Positions 17,395 through 25,676 of a DNA stretch of 64,000 bases are shown here, piece after piece. The stretch is from Litchfieldia sinesaloumensis (GTDB lineage Bacteria; Bacillota; Bacilli; Bacillales; Bacillaceae_L), in assembly GCF_900156865.1 (NCBI RefSeq), contig NZ_LT732529.1, forward strand, positions 3,198,057-3,262,056, in the 5' to 3' direction. The notes beneath the pieces are model-generated. The model made no database searches, was not told where the DNA came from, and worked only from the letters and a program-made list of their open reading frames with translations. How positions within the stretch are numbered: position 1 is the first letter of the stretch; every line of letters starts with the position of its first letter. The translations under genes and the position numbers were made by a program.

Positions 17395-18552
17395 TTATTC
17401 AAATATCACATTAAGTTTTACTTCTAACCTCGTTGAAGGTTCTGAGTTAGATACATTTACCGGCAGGTCAAAAAATTCACTTGTTATCGTGTAGGTTCCT
17501 GGTTTTTTCCAACCATCAAATACAAATGGTCTAACGTCCCATTTTAAATCCACTAGATGTTCTTGATTAGTGGAATCTACTATTGTCGCCTTTTTTGGTA
17601 GTGCTTCTTTATACTCATCAATAGTTATATTTGATGGGATTTTCAAGTCATCTAGAGGTTTAATTTCTTTTAAAGTCAAGTCTGACTTCAACACAATTTT
17701 CGCATATTCGTTTTTATCTTTCGTAATTACCAATGGGTTACTTTCTGCATCGTAAATCGTTTCCTTATAGGATTCACCAAGTTGAATTTCCTTTACACTC
17801 ATACCTGTTAGCATATCAAAGTGAACTGTGTACTCACCTACAGGAATATCCTTCATCTCAAAGGTATATTTGCGATTCCACGGACTTGAACCAACCGTAT
17901 ATTCCTTTCCAGTTTTCTTATTTTTCAATACGAAATTCGTAATGTTTTCAAAATCAATTGTATTCTTAGATGAAGTAGAATCCTTATAAAGTGTGATATG
18001 AGCACTACCGAAATCTACAACCACTGGCTCAGGATCTACTTGAGTAGCAACTACCTCTAGTTTGATATTCCCCGTCTTACCTTGGAAGGCAATATCATTT
18101 TCACTATGTTCCCAATCCACGAATACCTTGAACTTTTCCACATCATTTTTAGGTTTAAATGTAGTTTCAAAATTGACATTTACCCAATTACCTTCAACTA
18201 ATCGTTTTAATGTTAGAACGACCGGCGAGTTTTTATCTGCTGGGAAGAGGTCCCCACTCGGTAATAGTTTTACCATATATTCAACTGGTAGCTCTGTATT
18301 ATTTCTATTAATCTCAAAGTTGTAGACTTCCCTTGTTTCCATTCCTGGATAAAGATCCTCATCTAGGTTAAATTCAGCATCGGCAATCGTTTCACCATTT
18401 GTTCCTACGACATCGACATCAAATACGGCAGCTTTCGCAACATTATTATCGCTTGTAAAGCCTTTTGAAAAGTACGCTACTGTTCCTATTAGTGTGGCAA
18501 CTGTTACAAGAACTAGTGCCGAGATTAGAATAAAGATTGTATTTTTTTTCAC
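17395..18552 (-). CDS. SipW-class secreted matrix-like protein (TasA/camelysin-type N-terminus)
   Basis: 385 aa from a GTG at 18552 that follows AGGGGTGG; an in-frame GTG three codons upstream lacks spacing. The N-terminus KKNTIFILISALVLVTVATLIGTVAYFSKGFTSDNN is a SipW-type signal: a basic start, a long hydrophobic stretch, GTxAYFS and the mature start after SDNNVAKAA. Residues 40-170 have the beta-rich TasA/camelysin character (EFNLDEDLYPGMETREVYNFEINRNNT). Two further beta domains follow; the last (about 300-360) has the pattern of a group 4 bacterial Ig-like domain (ATIVDSTNQEHLVDLKWDV). It lacks the size and order of TasA itself. Likely role: extracellular fibre or adhesin processed by the SipW encoded just upstream. 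Confidence 0.8.
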   Translation of the reverse strand: MKKNTIFILISALVLVTVATLIGTVAYFSKGFTSDNNVAKAAVFDVDVVGTNGETIADAEFNLDEDLYPGMETREVYNFEINRNNTELPVEYMVKLLPSGDLFPADKNSPVVLTLKRLVEGNWVNVNFETTFKPKNDVEKFKVFVDWEHSENDIAFQGKTGNIKLEVVATQVDPEPVVVDFGSAHITLYKDSTSSKNTIDFENITNFVLKNKKTGKEYTVGSSPWNRKYTFEMKDIPVGEYTVHFDMLTGMSVKEIQLGESYKETIYDAESNPLVITKDKNEYAKIVLKSDLTLKEIKPLDDLKIPSNITIDEYKEALPKKATIVDSTNQEHLVDLKWDVRPFVFDGWKKPGTYTITSEFFDLPVNVSNSEPSTRLEVKLNVIFE

Positions 18553-18724
18553 TATATCCACCCCTATTTGATTTTTTACTGCTCATTTGAACCTAAAAAC
18601 TCTTGGTTATGCTAGTTTCACCTCCAATTCCCAAATCTTTTTATTTTAAACTTCAAGGGTCATGCAACCGATTTTCATAGAGAGTAGCCCTTAAAGCTAA
18701 AAAAACTTTTATAATGCACTCGAT

Positions 18725-18740
18725 GTTCCTAATTAAGAAT
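18725..18740. promoter_or_regulatory. SinR-like inverted repeat upstream of the SipW-class protein gene
   Basis: GTTCCTAATTAAGAAT, a near copy of the site at 19366. The geometry, GTTC then 8 bases then GAAC/GAAT, equals the inverted repeat bound by Bacillus SinR (half site GTTCTYT). It lies about 170 bases before the gene start. Confidence 0.5.
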
Positions 18741-18782
18741 ATTTTGACGACAAAAAATCAAAACCTTAAATATCTATCTGAA

Positions 18783-19313
18783 TCAGCTTTGTTCTTGATT
18801 AGACATAGACAACACTCTTATTCTTTTAATCAAGTAAAATGCAATCATTATGGCGAAAACAATACTAATTGCTAGTGGATTCTTCATTTCATTTACAATA
18901 TGACCAACTTTCGGGATGTGGAATTTTAACGCCCCTACCACCTGATTAGGAGATACCAACTCTTGATCTTCTACGTTGTTTGCATCTCCTTTCGTTTGAA
19001 AGGATAATTGTCCATCGGTTCTGATTATATCGATTACACGATGTGTTACAAATGTTTGCTGTCCATTTCTGTAGGTAATCACATCGTTCATTTGTACTTG
19101 ATTTGGATCTAATTCTTCCACAAAGATGATATCCCCAGGCTCAAGTAAAGGTTCCATGCTTCCGGATAAAACAGTCATTATACTATAACCAAAGATAGAT
19201 GGTTGACTTTGTTGATTTTTTGTTAGTAGTAACGAGAATATAATCGCGATAGATAGAACTACAAATAACACAAATGCAATATTCCCTACCCATTTGAATA
19301 TCGGATTTTTCAT
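18783..19313 (-). CDS. sipW: ER-type signal peptidase I, SipW family
   Basis: 176 aa from ATG at 19313; a GTG four codons upstream is possible but sits on top of the AAAGGTG site. Helices at about residues 6-30 and 150-172 anchor it in the membrane. The nucleophile Ser lies in SGSMEP and the usual lysine base is replaced by the His of VTHRV, as in ER-type (SipW) peptidases; KGDAN carries the conserved Asp. It cleaves the special class of preproteins such as TasA and TapA. The adjacent downstream gene encodes a protein with this class of signal, the probable substrate. No tapA-like gene is present. Confidence 0.93.
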   Translation of the reverse strand: MKNPIFKWVGNIAFVLFVVLSIAIIFSLLLTKNQQSQPSIFGYSIMTVLSGSMEPLLEPGDIIFVEELDPNQVQMNDVITYRNGQQTFVTHRVIDIIRTDGQLSFQTKGDANNVEDQELVSPNQVVGALKFHIPKVGHIVNEMKNPLAISIVFAIMIAFYLIKRIRVLSMSNQEQS

Positions 19314-19365
19314 ATCATTAATCACACCTTTATCTAGAGTACTAGATTAGAAGACCTCCTATATT

Positions 19366-19381
19366 GTTCCTAATTAAGAAC
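19366..19381. promoter_or_regulatory. SinR-like operator 1 upstream of sipW
   Basis: GTTCCTAATTAAGAAC, an inverted repeat with the 4-8-4 geometry of SinR operators, 41-53 bases before the sipW start. Confidence 0.55.
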
Positions 19382-19398
19382 AACTAATTAAAAGTATA

Positions 19399-19414
19399 GT
19401 TCTTTTTATAGAAT
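19399..19414. promoter_or_regulatory. SinR-like operator 2 upstream of sipW
   Basis: GTTCTTTTTATAGAAT; the left half GTTCTTT is an exact match to the SinR half-site consensus GTTCTYT, and a diverged right half follows at the same distance. It lies 17 bases beyond operator 1, suggesting cooperative binding. Confidence 0.5.
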
Positions 19415-19473
19415 TAGACAAGCATTAAAGTAATAAATTCATTCTTTTTAGAGCACAAAATGGGTTTTAAAGG

Positions 19474-19512
19474 AAAATAAAAAGAAGTGACTACTTGAGA
19501 AGAAGCCACTTC
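19474..19512 (-). terminator. Intrinsic terminator of the riboswitch-controlled small gene
   Basis: Minus-strand stem GAAGTGGCT/AGTCACTTC (9 bp, one GU) followed directly by TTTTTATTTT, 28 bases after the stop of the 54-aa gene. Confidence 0.9.
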
Positions 19513-19539
19513 ATTTAATGAGTTAGTATTAGATTTTAA

Positions 19540-19704
19540 TTATCGTTTGGCAATATAGTTGATAGCAGCACGTTCATGGTATTGCATTCTTGATTTTATA
19601 TCTGTTTTCAAATCCTCACTAAGACAATCCTCAAATAAAACTTTATTCTTTTTGAATTGCAGGCTGTGCCAATAGTATTTTACTTTGTATACGAATTTCT
19701 TCAA
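19540..19704 (-). CDS. Small protein of 54 aa behind a c-di-GMP riboswitch
   Basis: A TTG start at 19704 with AAAGGGGG eight bases upstream, 54 codons and a TAA at 19540. The peptide starts MKKFVYKVKYYWHSLQFKKN, is rich in Lys, Tyr and aromatic residues, has one Cys, and ends MQYHERAAINYIAKR; it has no signal peptide or membrane helix and should be a small helical cytoplasmic protein. I do not recognise the family. It has its own leader (class I c-di-GMP riboswitch) and its own terminator, so it is a complete single-gene unit between sipW and the subtilase gene. The context suggests a regulator or effector in the switch between motility and biofilm, but nothing in the sequence proves that. 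Confidence 0.8.
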   Translation of the reverse strand: MKKFVYKVKYYWHSLQFKKNKVLFEDCLSEDLKTDIKSRMQYHERAAINYIAKR

Positions 19705-19725
19705 TCGAAATTCCCCCTTTGATTG
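19686..19725 (-). promoter_or_regulatory. Translation-control region of the small gene (expression platform)
   Basis: CAAUC and GAUUG flank the Shine-Dalgarno AAAGGGGG and can fold a hairpin that also holds the UUG start. The Shine-Dalgarno segment GGGAAUU can instead pair with AGUUCCC, the 3' arm of the riboswitch aptamer. There is no terminator between aptamer and start, so control at translation is likely. Confidence 0.55.
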
Positions 19726-19750
19726 TTAGAACATAAATCGCCGGGTTTCG

Positions 19751-19840
19751 TATTCGGGAACTGGCAAGCATAGTCCAATCGACCGTAGCCCCTCTAGCTT
19801 TGCGTCATTATCTTTCAATAATTTTGCCGTTTCGTACGAT
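19751..19840 (-). promoter_or_regulatory. Class I cyclic di-GMP riboswitch (GEMM-I)
   Basis: The minus-strand RNA contains, in order, the conserved parts of the GEMM-I aptamer: CGGCAAAA, a stem AUUAUU/GAUAAU closed by a GAAA tetraloop, the invariant GACGCAAAGC, GGGGCUACGG, a short stem GUC/GAC, and UUGCCAGUUCCCG. The GAAA loop is the one that docks into the receptor in the other helix, and GACGCAAAGC forms part of the ligand pocket. It lies 47 bases upstream of the start of the 54-aa gene. The upstream gene vpr is on the same strand but ends in a terminator, so the leader belongs to the small gene. Confidence 0.9.
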
Positions 19841-19926
19841 TTATGTAATGGTCCATATTTACTATAGAGTAAGTGTTAATGATTTGAATAGAGACTTTCG
19901 ACCTATTTCGACATAATTGCAATACT

Positions 19927-19958
19927 AAAAGACTAGCAACCATGAGAGATTGCTAGTC
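19927..19958 (-). terminator. Intrinsic terminator of the subtilase gene
   Basis: Perfect 9-bp stem GACTAGCAA/TTGCTAGTC followed by TTTT on the minus strand, 20 bases after the stop. Confidence 0.88.
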
Positions 19959-19977
19959 ATTAGCGTTTATTAATTTA

Positions 19978-22900
19978 TTACTTCTTATTTCCTGTGTTAC
20001 CGTTGTTGCCTTTGTTTCCAATTTTCACGTCGTTCGTTGTGACGTTACCAGCATTGTCGACTGCAACGATTGTTACGGTTTGGTCTTTTGTTACTGGTTG
20101 GTCTAGTACGTGTGAAGTTTCTCCGCTGACATACGGTTCGTCAACAGCAACCTCACCGTCAACTAATACCGTCCAGTAGGCAATACCACTCGTTTTATCT
20201 GAAAGGTCGACAGCAACTGTCTTGCCGTCTTTTTCTAATTTTGTTTTTAGCTTAGGTGTTGTTACATCTAATTTCACTGGGAATGTTAAGGTTTGGGCCT
20301 TAGCACCTTCAAAGTCAATAGTTGCCTCTGCTTTGAGGTAGTATTGTCCATCAGGAGCTTTCTTACCATTTTGCATTGTTCCATCCCATGTCCAGTCGGA
20401 GATGAGGTAGTACATGGTACCTTGGCCACCATCATAATAGTTTTTACGCACAAATTCTTCTGTAGCGATTTCTTTTACCAGCTTACCTTTTTCATTCACA
20501 ACACTTAATTTTAAGTCTTCAGCGTTACGAATTAGTGATAACAGGTAGGTTGCACTATCATTTGTGCCATCACCATTTGGTGAGATGGCAATTAAATTAG
20601 GGTCAAACTCACCCGTTGCTTGGTCCACACCTAGGAAGTTGTAGCTACCTCCACCTGTGTGAGTCAATACACCTGTATTTCCGTAGTATGTCATTGGATC
20701 CCAAACTGGAGCATCAAAGATTGGTGCTGCTGTCCAGTCTCCTTTGAAACCAACATACGGTACTACTAATGCTGGATTTACATCAGTTGGATCGGTTAAT
20801 TTAACAAAGCCTTCTAACCAGTAGCCGTTTGTGAAATAAGATGTTAAGTCCTCATCCCACTCACTCACATCTACTTTTACTTCAAAAGTTGTTTTTCCAC
20901 TTGCAGGTACTTCAATCGTGCTCGTTGACTGACCGTTAACCGTTGTGATGTCTCCTAAATCCATTGCGCCAAATAGGTTTGGTGCGGATACAAATACACC
21001 ACCACCGTCAACTGGAGAATCGGTTTGAGCACTTGCATTCACTTCATATGTTACAGCCTCATCTGAAAGATTTTCAGCTGTAAGTTCAAATGTCACTTCA
21101 TTGCCTTTTACTTCTTTTAACGCTACTTTTGCTTCACCTGTTGTTGCGTCTGTTACTGTTACAGGCGTTGTTAATGCACTGTGTAGTTGCATTAAGCCAG
21201 CACCTTGACGACGAGGAGAAACTGGTGCTCCATCAAAGTCTACAGGATTTGATGTATTCATTAAGAATTTCTTAGCAAGCTTTGATCGGTCTGTGCCTTC
21301 AAACCCAAATTCTGTATCAACTCGTTCTAAGACGAGTGCTGATCCACCCGCTACATGTGGAGCAGCCATTGACGTACCACTCTTCACACCGTATTCGTCA
21401 TTATTAAGAGTTGAATAGATTTGTCCACCTGGCGCTGTGATTTCTGGTTTGAAATCAAGGCTAGGTGTAATTCCCCAAGATGTAAAGTCACTCATTTTGC
21501 CTGCATTGCTGTTAGGAACTGTCATTAGGTCTCCGCTAAATGTGACAGATACTGTTTGTCCATTTTTTAGAGCCGCTGCAAAGCGATCTCCATCTGATTT
21601 CAACATGAATAAATGTGGAATCGTGATAGCTGCATCAGAAGCCATATTGACTGTTCCATCTGCATTGTTGTAAATGAAAACACCTGCTGCCCCTGCAGCT
21701 TGCGCATTAATTGCTTTATCAACAAAGCCAATTTCTCCACGTTGAACTAGCGCGTATTTACCGGATAGGTCTTTGCCTTCAAAATCAGCTGGATGACCTA
21801 GTCCAGCTTCGACTAATTCATAGCTTTCCCCAACTGCTGGAGCTGTTTGCCCAGCTGATAAGAACATTGCTTGTCCTTCATCATTTCCGTCTATTGCTAC
21901 ACTTACTGCGTCCACATCCATGTTCGTATTTTCATAGGATGCAACTGAAATCGAATCGTTCGATACACTTGGCGATCCCACAACACCGTAGTCTGGATTT
22001 GATGCATATGGATAGAAATAACCTTCACCAAAGTGGTTTGAGTTACCTGCTGAGATCGACATGATCACACCATTATCTACGGCACGTTTTACCGCCTGTT
22101 GTTCAGCTGATTCAGCGTCAACAAATCCTGCCGGAGAACCTAGGCTCATATTAAGAACGTCTGCACCTAGCTTGATTGCATCGTCAATCGCTTTAATATA
22201 AATATCACCGTAAGTGGATGCTACCTCTTCACCAAATACACGTAATGCGAGTAGTTGTGCTTCTGGAGCTACCCCTTCGATACCGCCATTTGCTTCATCT
22301 CCGTTTGCCGCAACAGTACCTGCTACGTGCATACCGTGCATACCAGTATCAGCATTCGTGTCAACGATATTTTCGTTCCCATCCATGTAGTTCCAACCAT
22401 ATGGTACCTTTTCAGTCCAGAACTTACCTGGAAGAGCATATTCTGAAATGGCATCGTTCACATCTGTTTGTGATAATTTCGCTTCAGAGCTATCTGTTAA
22501 AACAAGGTCTTTGTGAGACGGGTCAATACCAGAGTCAATGATTCCAACAACCATTCCCTCACCATCGTACCCAAAGTCACGCCACACTTGTTGCGCCTGA
22601 ACGAGTTCCTTACTGTATTTCATGTCTACTTCCTCATCCGGAATCTTATATTCCGTAGCGATGTAAACATTTTTTACCTCAGGTACTTCTTTAATTGTTG
22701 CAATGTCCCCGTATTGTACTTTCGCGCTAAATCCGTTCACAATTGCATCAAATTCTTGTTCATACTTAATTTTGACGTTTTTACCTTTGATTTTATCCTT
22801 TGCTGCTTTTTGCTTATTTTTCGCAGCCTTTTCTAATTGCTTTCGTTCACCTTTCGAAAGCTTATCGTACTTCTTTCCTTTTTTCGTTGCTGTTTCAACT

Positions 22901-23106
22901 GGAGAATCCCCATCCATTTCAACAACAACACGAACCTCTTCGTTAGGTTCAATCGTATGTAGTCCTGTTGCTTTAAGATCTTTGTTCGCCAATGTTGGCT
23001 TTTGCGCATCTAGCTGATTTGGCGTAATGGAGTCCGTAAATGCAAAAGCGCTTCCACTAAATGCGAGCAGCAAAACTAGTAATAATGTCGTAATTTTCTT
23101 GCCCAT
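19978..23106 (-). CDS. vpr: Vpr-like secreted subtilase (S8) with PA and FlgD-like Ig domains
   Basis: 1042 aa from the second ATG (23106), since GGGGAGG gives proper spacing only to it. Signal peptide KKITTLLLVLLLAFSGSAFA; inhibitor I9-like propeptide to about residue 155; then a subtilase with catalytic Asp in GIIDSGIDPSH (near 191), His in GMHGMHVAGTVA (near 260) and Ser in GTSMAAPH (near 579). A protease-associated (PA) domain is inserted at about 430-530, as in Vpr. The C-terminal third has beta domains including a FlgD-type Ig motif (LIAISPNGDGTNDSATYLLSL) and a second Ig-like region, ending in a Gly/Asn tail without an LPxTG motif. It degrades extracellular protein; longer than B. subtilis Vpr (about 806 aa) by the C-terminal domains. 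Confidence 0.92.
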   Translation of the reverse strand: MGKKITTLLLVLLLAFSGSAFAFTDSITPNQLDAQKPTLANKDLKATGLHTIEPNEEVRVVVEMDGDSPVETATKKGKKYDKLSKGERKQLEKAAKNKQKAAKDKIKGKNVKIKYEQEFDAIVNGFSAKVQYGDIATIKEVPEVKNVYIATEYKIPDEEVDMKYSKELVQAQQVWRDFGYDGEGMVVGIIDSGIDPSHKDLVLTDSSEAKLSQTDVNDAISEYALPGKFWTEKVPYGWNYMDGNENIVDTNADTGMHGMHVAGTVAANGDEANGGIEGVAPEAQLLALRVFGEEVASTYGDIYIKAIDDAIKLGADVLNMSLGSPAGFVDAESAEQQAVKRAVDNGVIMSISAGNSNHFGEGYFYPYASNPDYGVVGSPSVSNDSISVASYENTNMDVDAVSVAIDGNDEGQAMFLSAGQTAPAVGESYELVEAGLGHPADFEGKDLSGKYALVQRGEIGFVDKAINAQAAGAAGVFIYNNADGTVNMASDAAITIPHLFMLKSDGDRFAAALKNGQTVSVTFSGDLMTVPNSNAGKMSDFTSWGITPSLDFKPEITAPGGQIYSTLNNDEYGVKSGTSMAAPHVAGGSALVLERVDTEFGFEGTDRSKLAKKFLMNTSNPVDFDGAPVSPRRQGAGLMQLHSALTTPVTVTDATTGEAKVALKEVKGNEVTFELTAENLSDEAVTYEVNASAQTDSPVDGGGVFVSAPNLFGAMDLGDITTVNGQSTSTIEVPASGKTTFEVKVDVSEWDEDLTSYFTNGYWLEGFVKLTDPTDVNPALVVPYVGFKGDWTAAPIFDAPVWDPMTYYGNTGVLTHTGGGSYNFLGVDQATGEFDPNLIAISPNGDGTNDSATYLLSLIRNAEDLKLSVVNEKGKLVKEIATEEFVRKNYYDGGQGTMYYLISDWTWDGTMQNGKKAPDGQYYLKAEATIDFEGAKAQTLTFPVKLDVTTPKLKTKLEKDGKTVAVDLSDKTSGIAYWTVLVDGEVAVDEPYVSGETSHVLDQPVTKDQTVTIVAVDNAGNVTTNDVKIGNKGNNGNTGNKK

Positions 23107-23316
23107 TTTCATCCTCCCCTTTTACATTAAAGTCTAATAATCTACTACTTTCGAAAAAATAGTCCCCTTTCTTGAAAATTTCGACCACAAAACGATACAA
23201 AATATTCAGGGTATTCATACTATACTAAAATATAATTAAGCTAACTAGCGTCTAAAGACATGGGTCATAGGCAGAATTTTCTATTCTAATCTAGGAAAAT
23301 AGACTGATTTTAAAGA

Positions 23317-23345
23317 ATAAAAAAAGAAAGGCTCGCGCCTTCCTC
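23317..23345 (-). terminator. Intrinsic terminator of the 193-aa membrane protein gene
   Basis: AAGGC-GCGA-GCCTT followed by TTCTTTTTTT on the minus strand, just after the stop at 23349. Confidence 0.85.
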
Positions 23346-23348
23346 ATC

Positions 23349-23930
23349 TTAATCGGTTGTTTCAATCCACCAACCTGCTATGTTGATTCCTTTATAGTGC
23401 ACTTCTTTGCCAGTACTATCTTCGTATGCAAAGTATCCGGTTGCGAACATGAGGTACCAGTTTGTGTAGGAATCCGTTATTGGAACAATTTCCGACTTCG
23501 TTAACAATTGATCATTTTCATCGACATAGGTGGATACTTTTACACAATCATACGTACTCGGGCAGTACAGCTGTTTATTCTCACTCACCCAATCCAAGAA
23601 AGCGCCGGGATGGGTTGGGACACGGTACCCACAAAATAGGAATACCAACAAGATAGAACCAACAATCCAAATTCTCGTCCTTTGCGCTTTTTCAAGTAAC
23701 CCGATCAATAGTACAAGGAGAATACCCGTATAAAGGGCTAACCACAAAAACAAGCCTTCCTTAAAGATAATCCATCCGAAGGAGAAAACCATTAAACAAA
23801 AGCCAAGGGCCTTTAAGAAATGTTTGAGTACAGAGGGATCAATCCCCTCGTCCTCGCCTTCCTCTTCTTTTTTTAAGTAGACCCAATAGATTGATAGAGC
23901 TATTGCAAGAATAAAAAAGGCGATTTTCAT
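23349..23930 (-). CDS. Four-helix membrane protein of unknown function
   Basis: 193 aa. Helices at about residues 1-18, 38-56, 60-80 and 87-104, an acidic loop (KKEEEGEDEGIDPS) after the first, and a C-terminal domain of about 85 residues with Cys pair QLYCPSTYDCVKV that could form a disulfide outside the cell. No known motif is recognised. It has its own terminator and lies alone between the subtilase and the esterase gene, read towards the former. Confidence 0.7.
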   Translation of the reverse strand: MKIAFFILAIALSIYWVYLKKEEEGEDEGIDPSVLKHFLKALGFCLMVFSFGWIIFKEGLFLWLALYTGILLVLLIGLLEKAQRTRIWIVGSILLVFLFCGYRVPTHPGAFLDWVSENKQLYCPSTYDCVKVSTYVDENDQLLTKSEIVPITDSYTNWYLMFATGYFAYEDSTGKEVHYKGINIAGWWIETTD

Positions 23931-24148
23931 TGTGCACCTCGAAGATTAGTTTCTTCTCATATCAGAGTAACTATAGTTATATAGAAATCATTGAGGTTAT
24001 TATATAGTACATAAATGGAAAATAATATAAAAATTTTCCTGTTTTTAACTCAGATTTTGAGGTTGAAAATACTAAAATTGTTGTATCTTGTTGGACATTG
24101 ATTCCGGTATAATGTCCCAATTTGTCGCTATTTAGCGAATGGTTTACA

Positions 24149-24177
24149 TTGATAGTTCTGAAAATTAAAAATATAAT
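24149..24177 (+). promoter_or_regulatory. Sigma-A type promoter of the SGNH esterase gene
   Basis: TTGATA, 17-base spacer, TATAAT, 43 bases before the start codon. Confidence 0.7.
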
Positions 24178-24219
24178 ATAGGAGGTTATGAATCTATTAC
24201 CAAAGAAGGAGGACGTTAG

Positions 24220-25575
24220 ATGCACTTTTTTAAAAAGAAAAGATTTAGCATTTTGTTTGTACTCGCTTTATTGTTTCAAACTGTACTAGCTCCGTTTGTC
24301 TTCGCTGAAGAAACAGCTGAGGACAAGCCCTCTCTAGTAGCACTTGGAGATTCAATCACTTTTGGTTGGAATCTCTACGGTGAGGATGAGCCAGACAAAT
24401 CAAAACCATCGAAACATGCATTTCCGAATTACATATTAGATGGAGCTTTTGATGTTACGAACTTAAGTTTTCCAGGATGGACCTCAGGTGATTTGTTAGG
24501 ACAGATTAAAACCAATCCGGTATATTTACCTGCAATTACTGAGGCTGATGTTATTACGCTAAACATAGGAAACAACGACCTACTTAAAGCTGCGGATATA
24601 AATAATCTCCTTAATAATCCTGAACCATTAACAGATGAAAAAATAGCTGAGATCACAGAAAAGATTGAAGCAGCTTCTATTCAGTTGTATAGTAATCTAG
24701 CACAAATTATGGGTGCTATTCGAGGAGTCAACCAAGATGCACCTATTCTCTTCTATAATACGTATAACCCATTTGGTTCACATATGGATCAGGTTTTCCC
24801 AGGTTTACATTTGATGGGAGAAAAGATTATTCTAGGCGTGAATGAAAATGTTATCCATCCCATTGCAACAGATGCTCCTGGAACAATTCTAGTAGACGCT
24901 TATTCAGCTTATAATGGGAAGCAAGTTGATTATATTCTACCAAACGATGTACACCCTACAATTAAGGGGCAAAAGGTACTGGCTTCTTTAGCGGATCAAG
25001 CCTTATTTTCGTTGTTACCTCCAGAACTTCCAGAATTAGAGATTGAATTAACTGCTACACCAACTGAATCTACAGAAGGTCCAGTAACGGTTGCTGTGGC
25101 TACAAACCATGAAGAGATTTCTGAAATGAAGTGGCTTCCAGGTGAATTAGAGGTTGAGGATTTTGAAAATGAAGGCAACGAAATTTCATTATCTAATCCT
25201 GTATTTGAAGTGACTGAAAATGGGGTTTACACTGTTTATGTGTTGAGTGGAACTGGTGAAAAGAAGGTTAATACAATCCAGATTACAAACATTGAAGAAA
25301 AAGTGGTTGAGCCTCCGGTCGTGGAACCGCCTATTGTAGAACCACCGCACGAGGTGCCACCTGCAGAAGAGGAACCTCCAGCGGAAGAACCTAAAATAGA
25401 AGAGCCTGCTAAGAATGAACAAAAGGTAACACCTGAAAAGACTGAAACAAAATCAGGACCAAAACTACCTAACACAGCAAGTCCGCTCTACAATATGCTT
25501 GCGATTGGATTAGCAACTCTACTATTCGGTTCAGTTATCTTGTTTGTGTACATTAGAAGAAATAGATCTGCATAA
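24220..25575 (+). CDS. Wall-anchored SGNH/GDSL esterase with LPNTA sorting signal
   Basis: 451 aa. Signal peptide to about residue 29 (VFAEE). The SGNH hydrolase domain (38-262) has the nucleophile Ser45 in ALGDSIT, Gly91 region, Asn119 in NIGNND and the catalytic pair Asp243/His245 in PNDVHP. A beta domain (270-360) and a Pro/Glu-rich wall-spanning segment follow. The C-terminus is a sortase signal: LPNTA at 416-420, a hydrophobic helix and RRNRS. LPNTA-type signals are used by class C/D sortases of bacilli; no sortase gene is in this window. Substrate unknown, perhaps acylated surface polymers or lipids. AAGGAGG precedes the ATG. Confidence 0.9.
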   Translation: MHFFKKKRFSILFVLALLFQTVLAPFVFAEETAEDKPSLVALGDSITFGWNLYGEDEPDKSKPSKHAFPNYILDGAFDVTNLSFPGWTSGDLLGQIKTNPVYLPAITEADVITLNIGNNDLLKAADINNLLNNPEPLTDEKIAEITEKIEAASIQLYSNLAQIMGAIRGVNQDAPILFYNTYNPFGSHMDQVFPGLHLMGEKIILGVNENVIHPIATDAPGTILVDAYSAYNGKQVDYILPNDVHPTIKGQKVLASLADQALFSLLPPELPELEIELTATPTESTEGPVTVAVATNHEEISEMKWLPGELEVEDFENEGNEISLSNPVFEVTENGVYTVYVLSGTGEKKVNTIQITNIEEKVVEPPVVEPPIVEPPHEVPPAEEEPPAEEPKIEEPAKNEQKVTPEKTETKSGPKLPNTASPLYNMLAIGLATLLFGSVILFVYIRRNRSA

Positions 25576-25592
25576 CTTTTGCAGTGAAATAG

Positions 25593-25626
25593 CCTAAAAT
25601 ACACCCATGTGTATTTTAGGTTTTTT
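25593..25626 (+). terminator. Intrinsic terminator of the esterase gene
   Basis: Perfect 12-bp stem CCTAAAATACAC/GTGTATTTTAGG with loop CCAT, followed by TTTTTT. Confidence 0.93.
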
Positions 25627-25676
25627 CATTTATTCTATCGATAATTAGGGTATTATAGTAGTGGAGGTTATTGCAC

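Noticed and set aside
17395-18552. Naming the SipW-class protein TasA
   Set aside because: The signal is of the right class but length, domain order and C-terminal Ig-like part differ and TapA is missing.
21437-22836. Several plus-strand open frames of 60-120 codons opposite the subtilase gene
   Set aside because: They lie entirely in antisense of a clear coding gene, have no ribosome binding sites and unusual compositions rich in His and Leu; they are shadows of codon bias.
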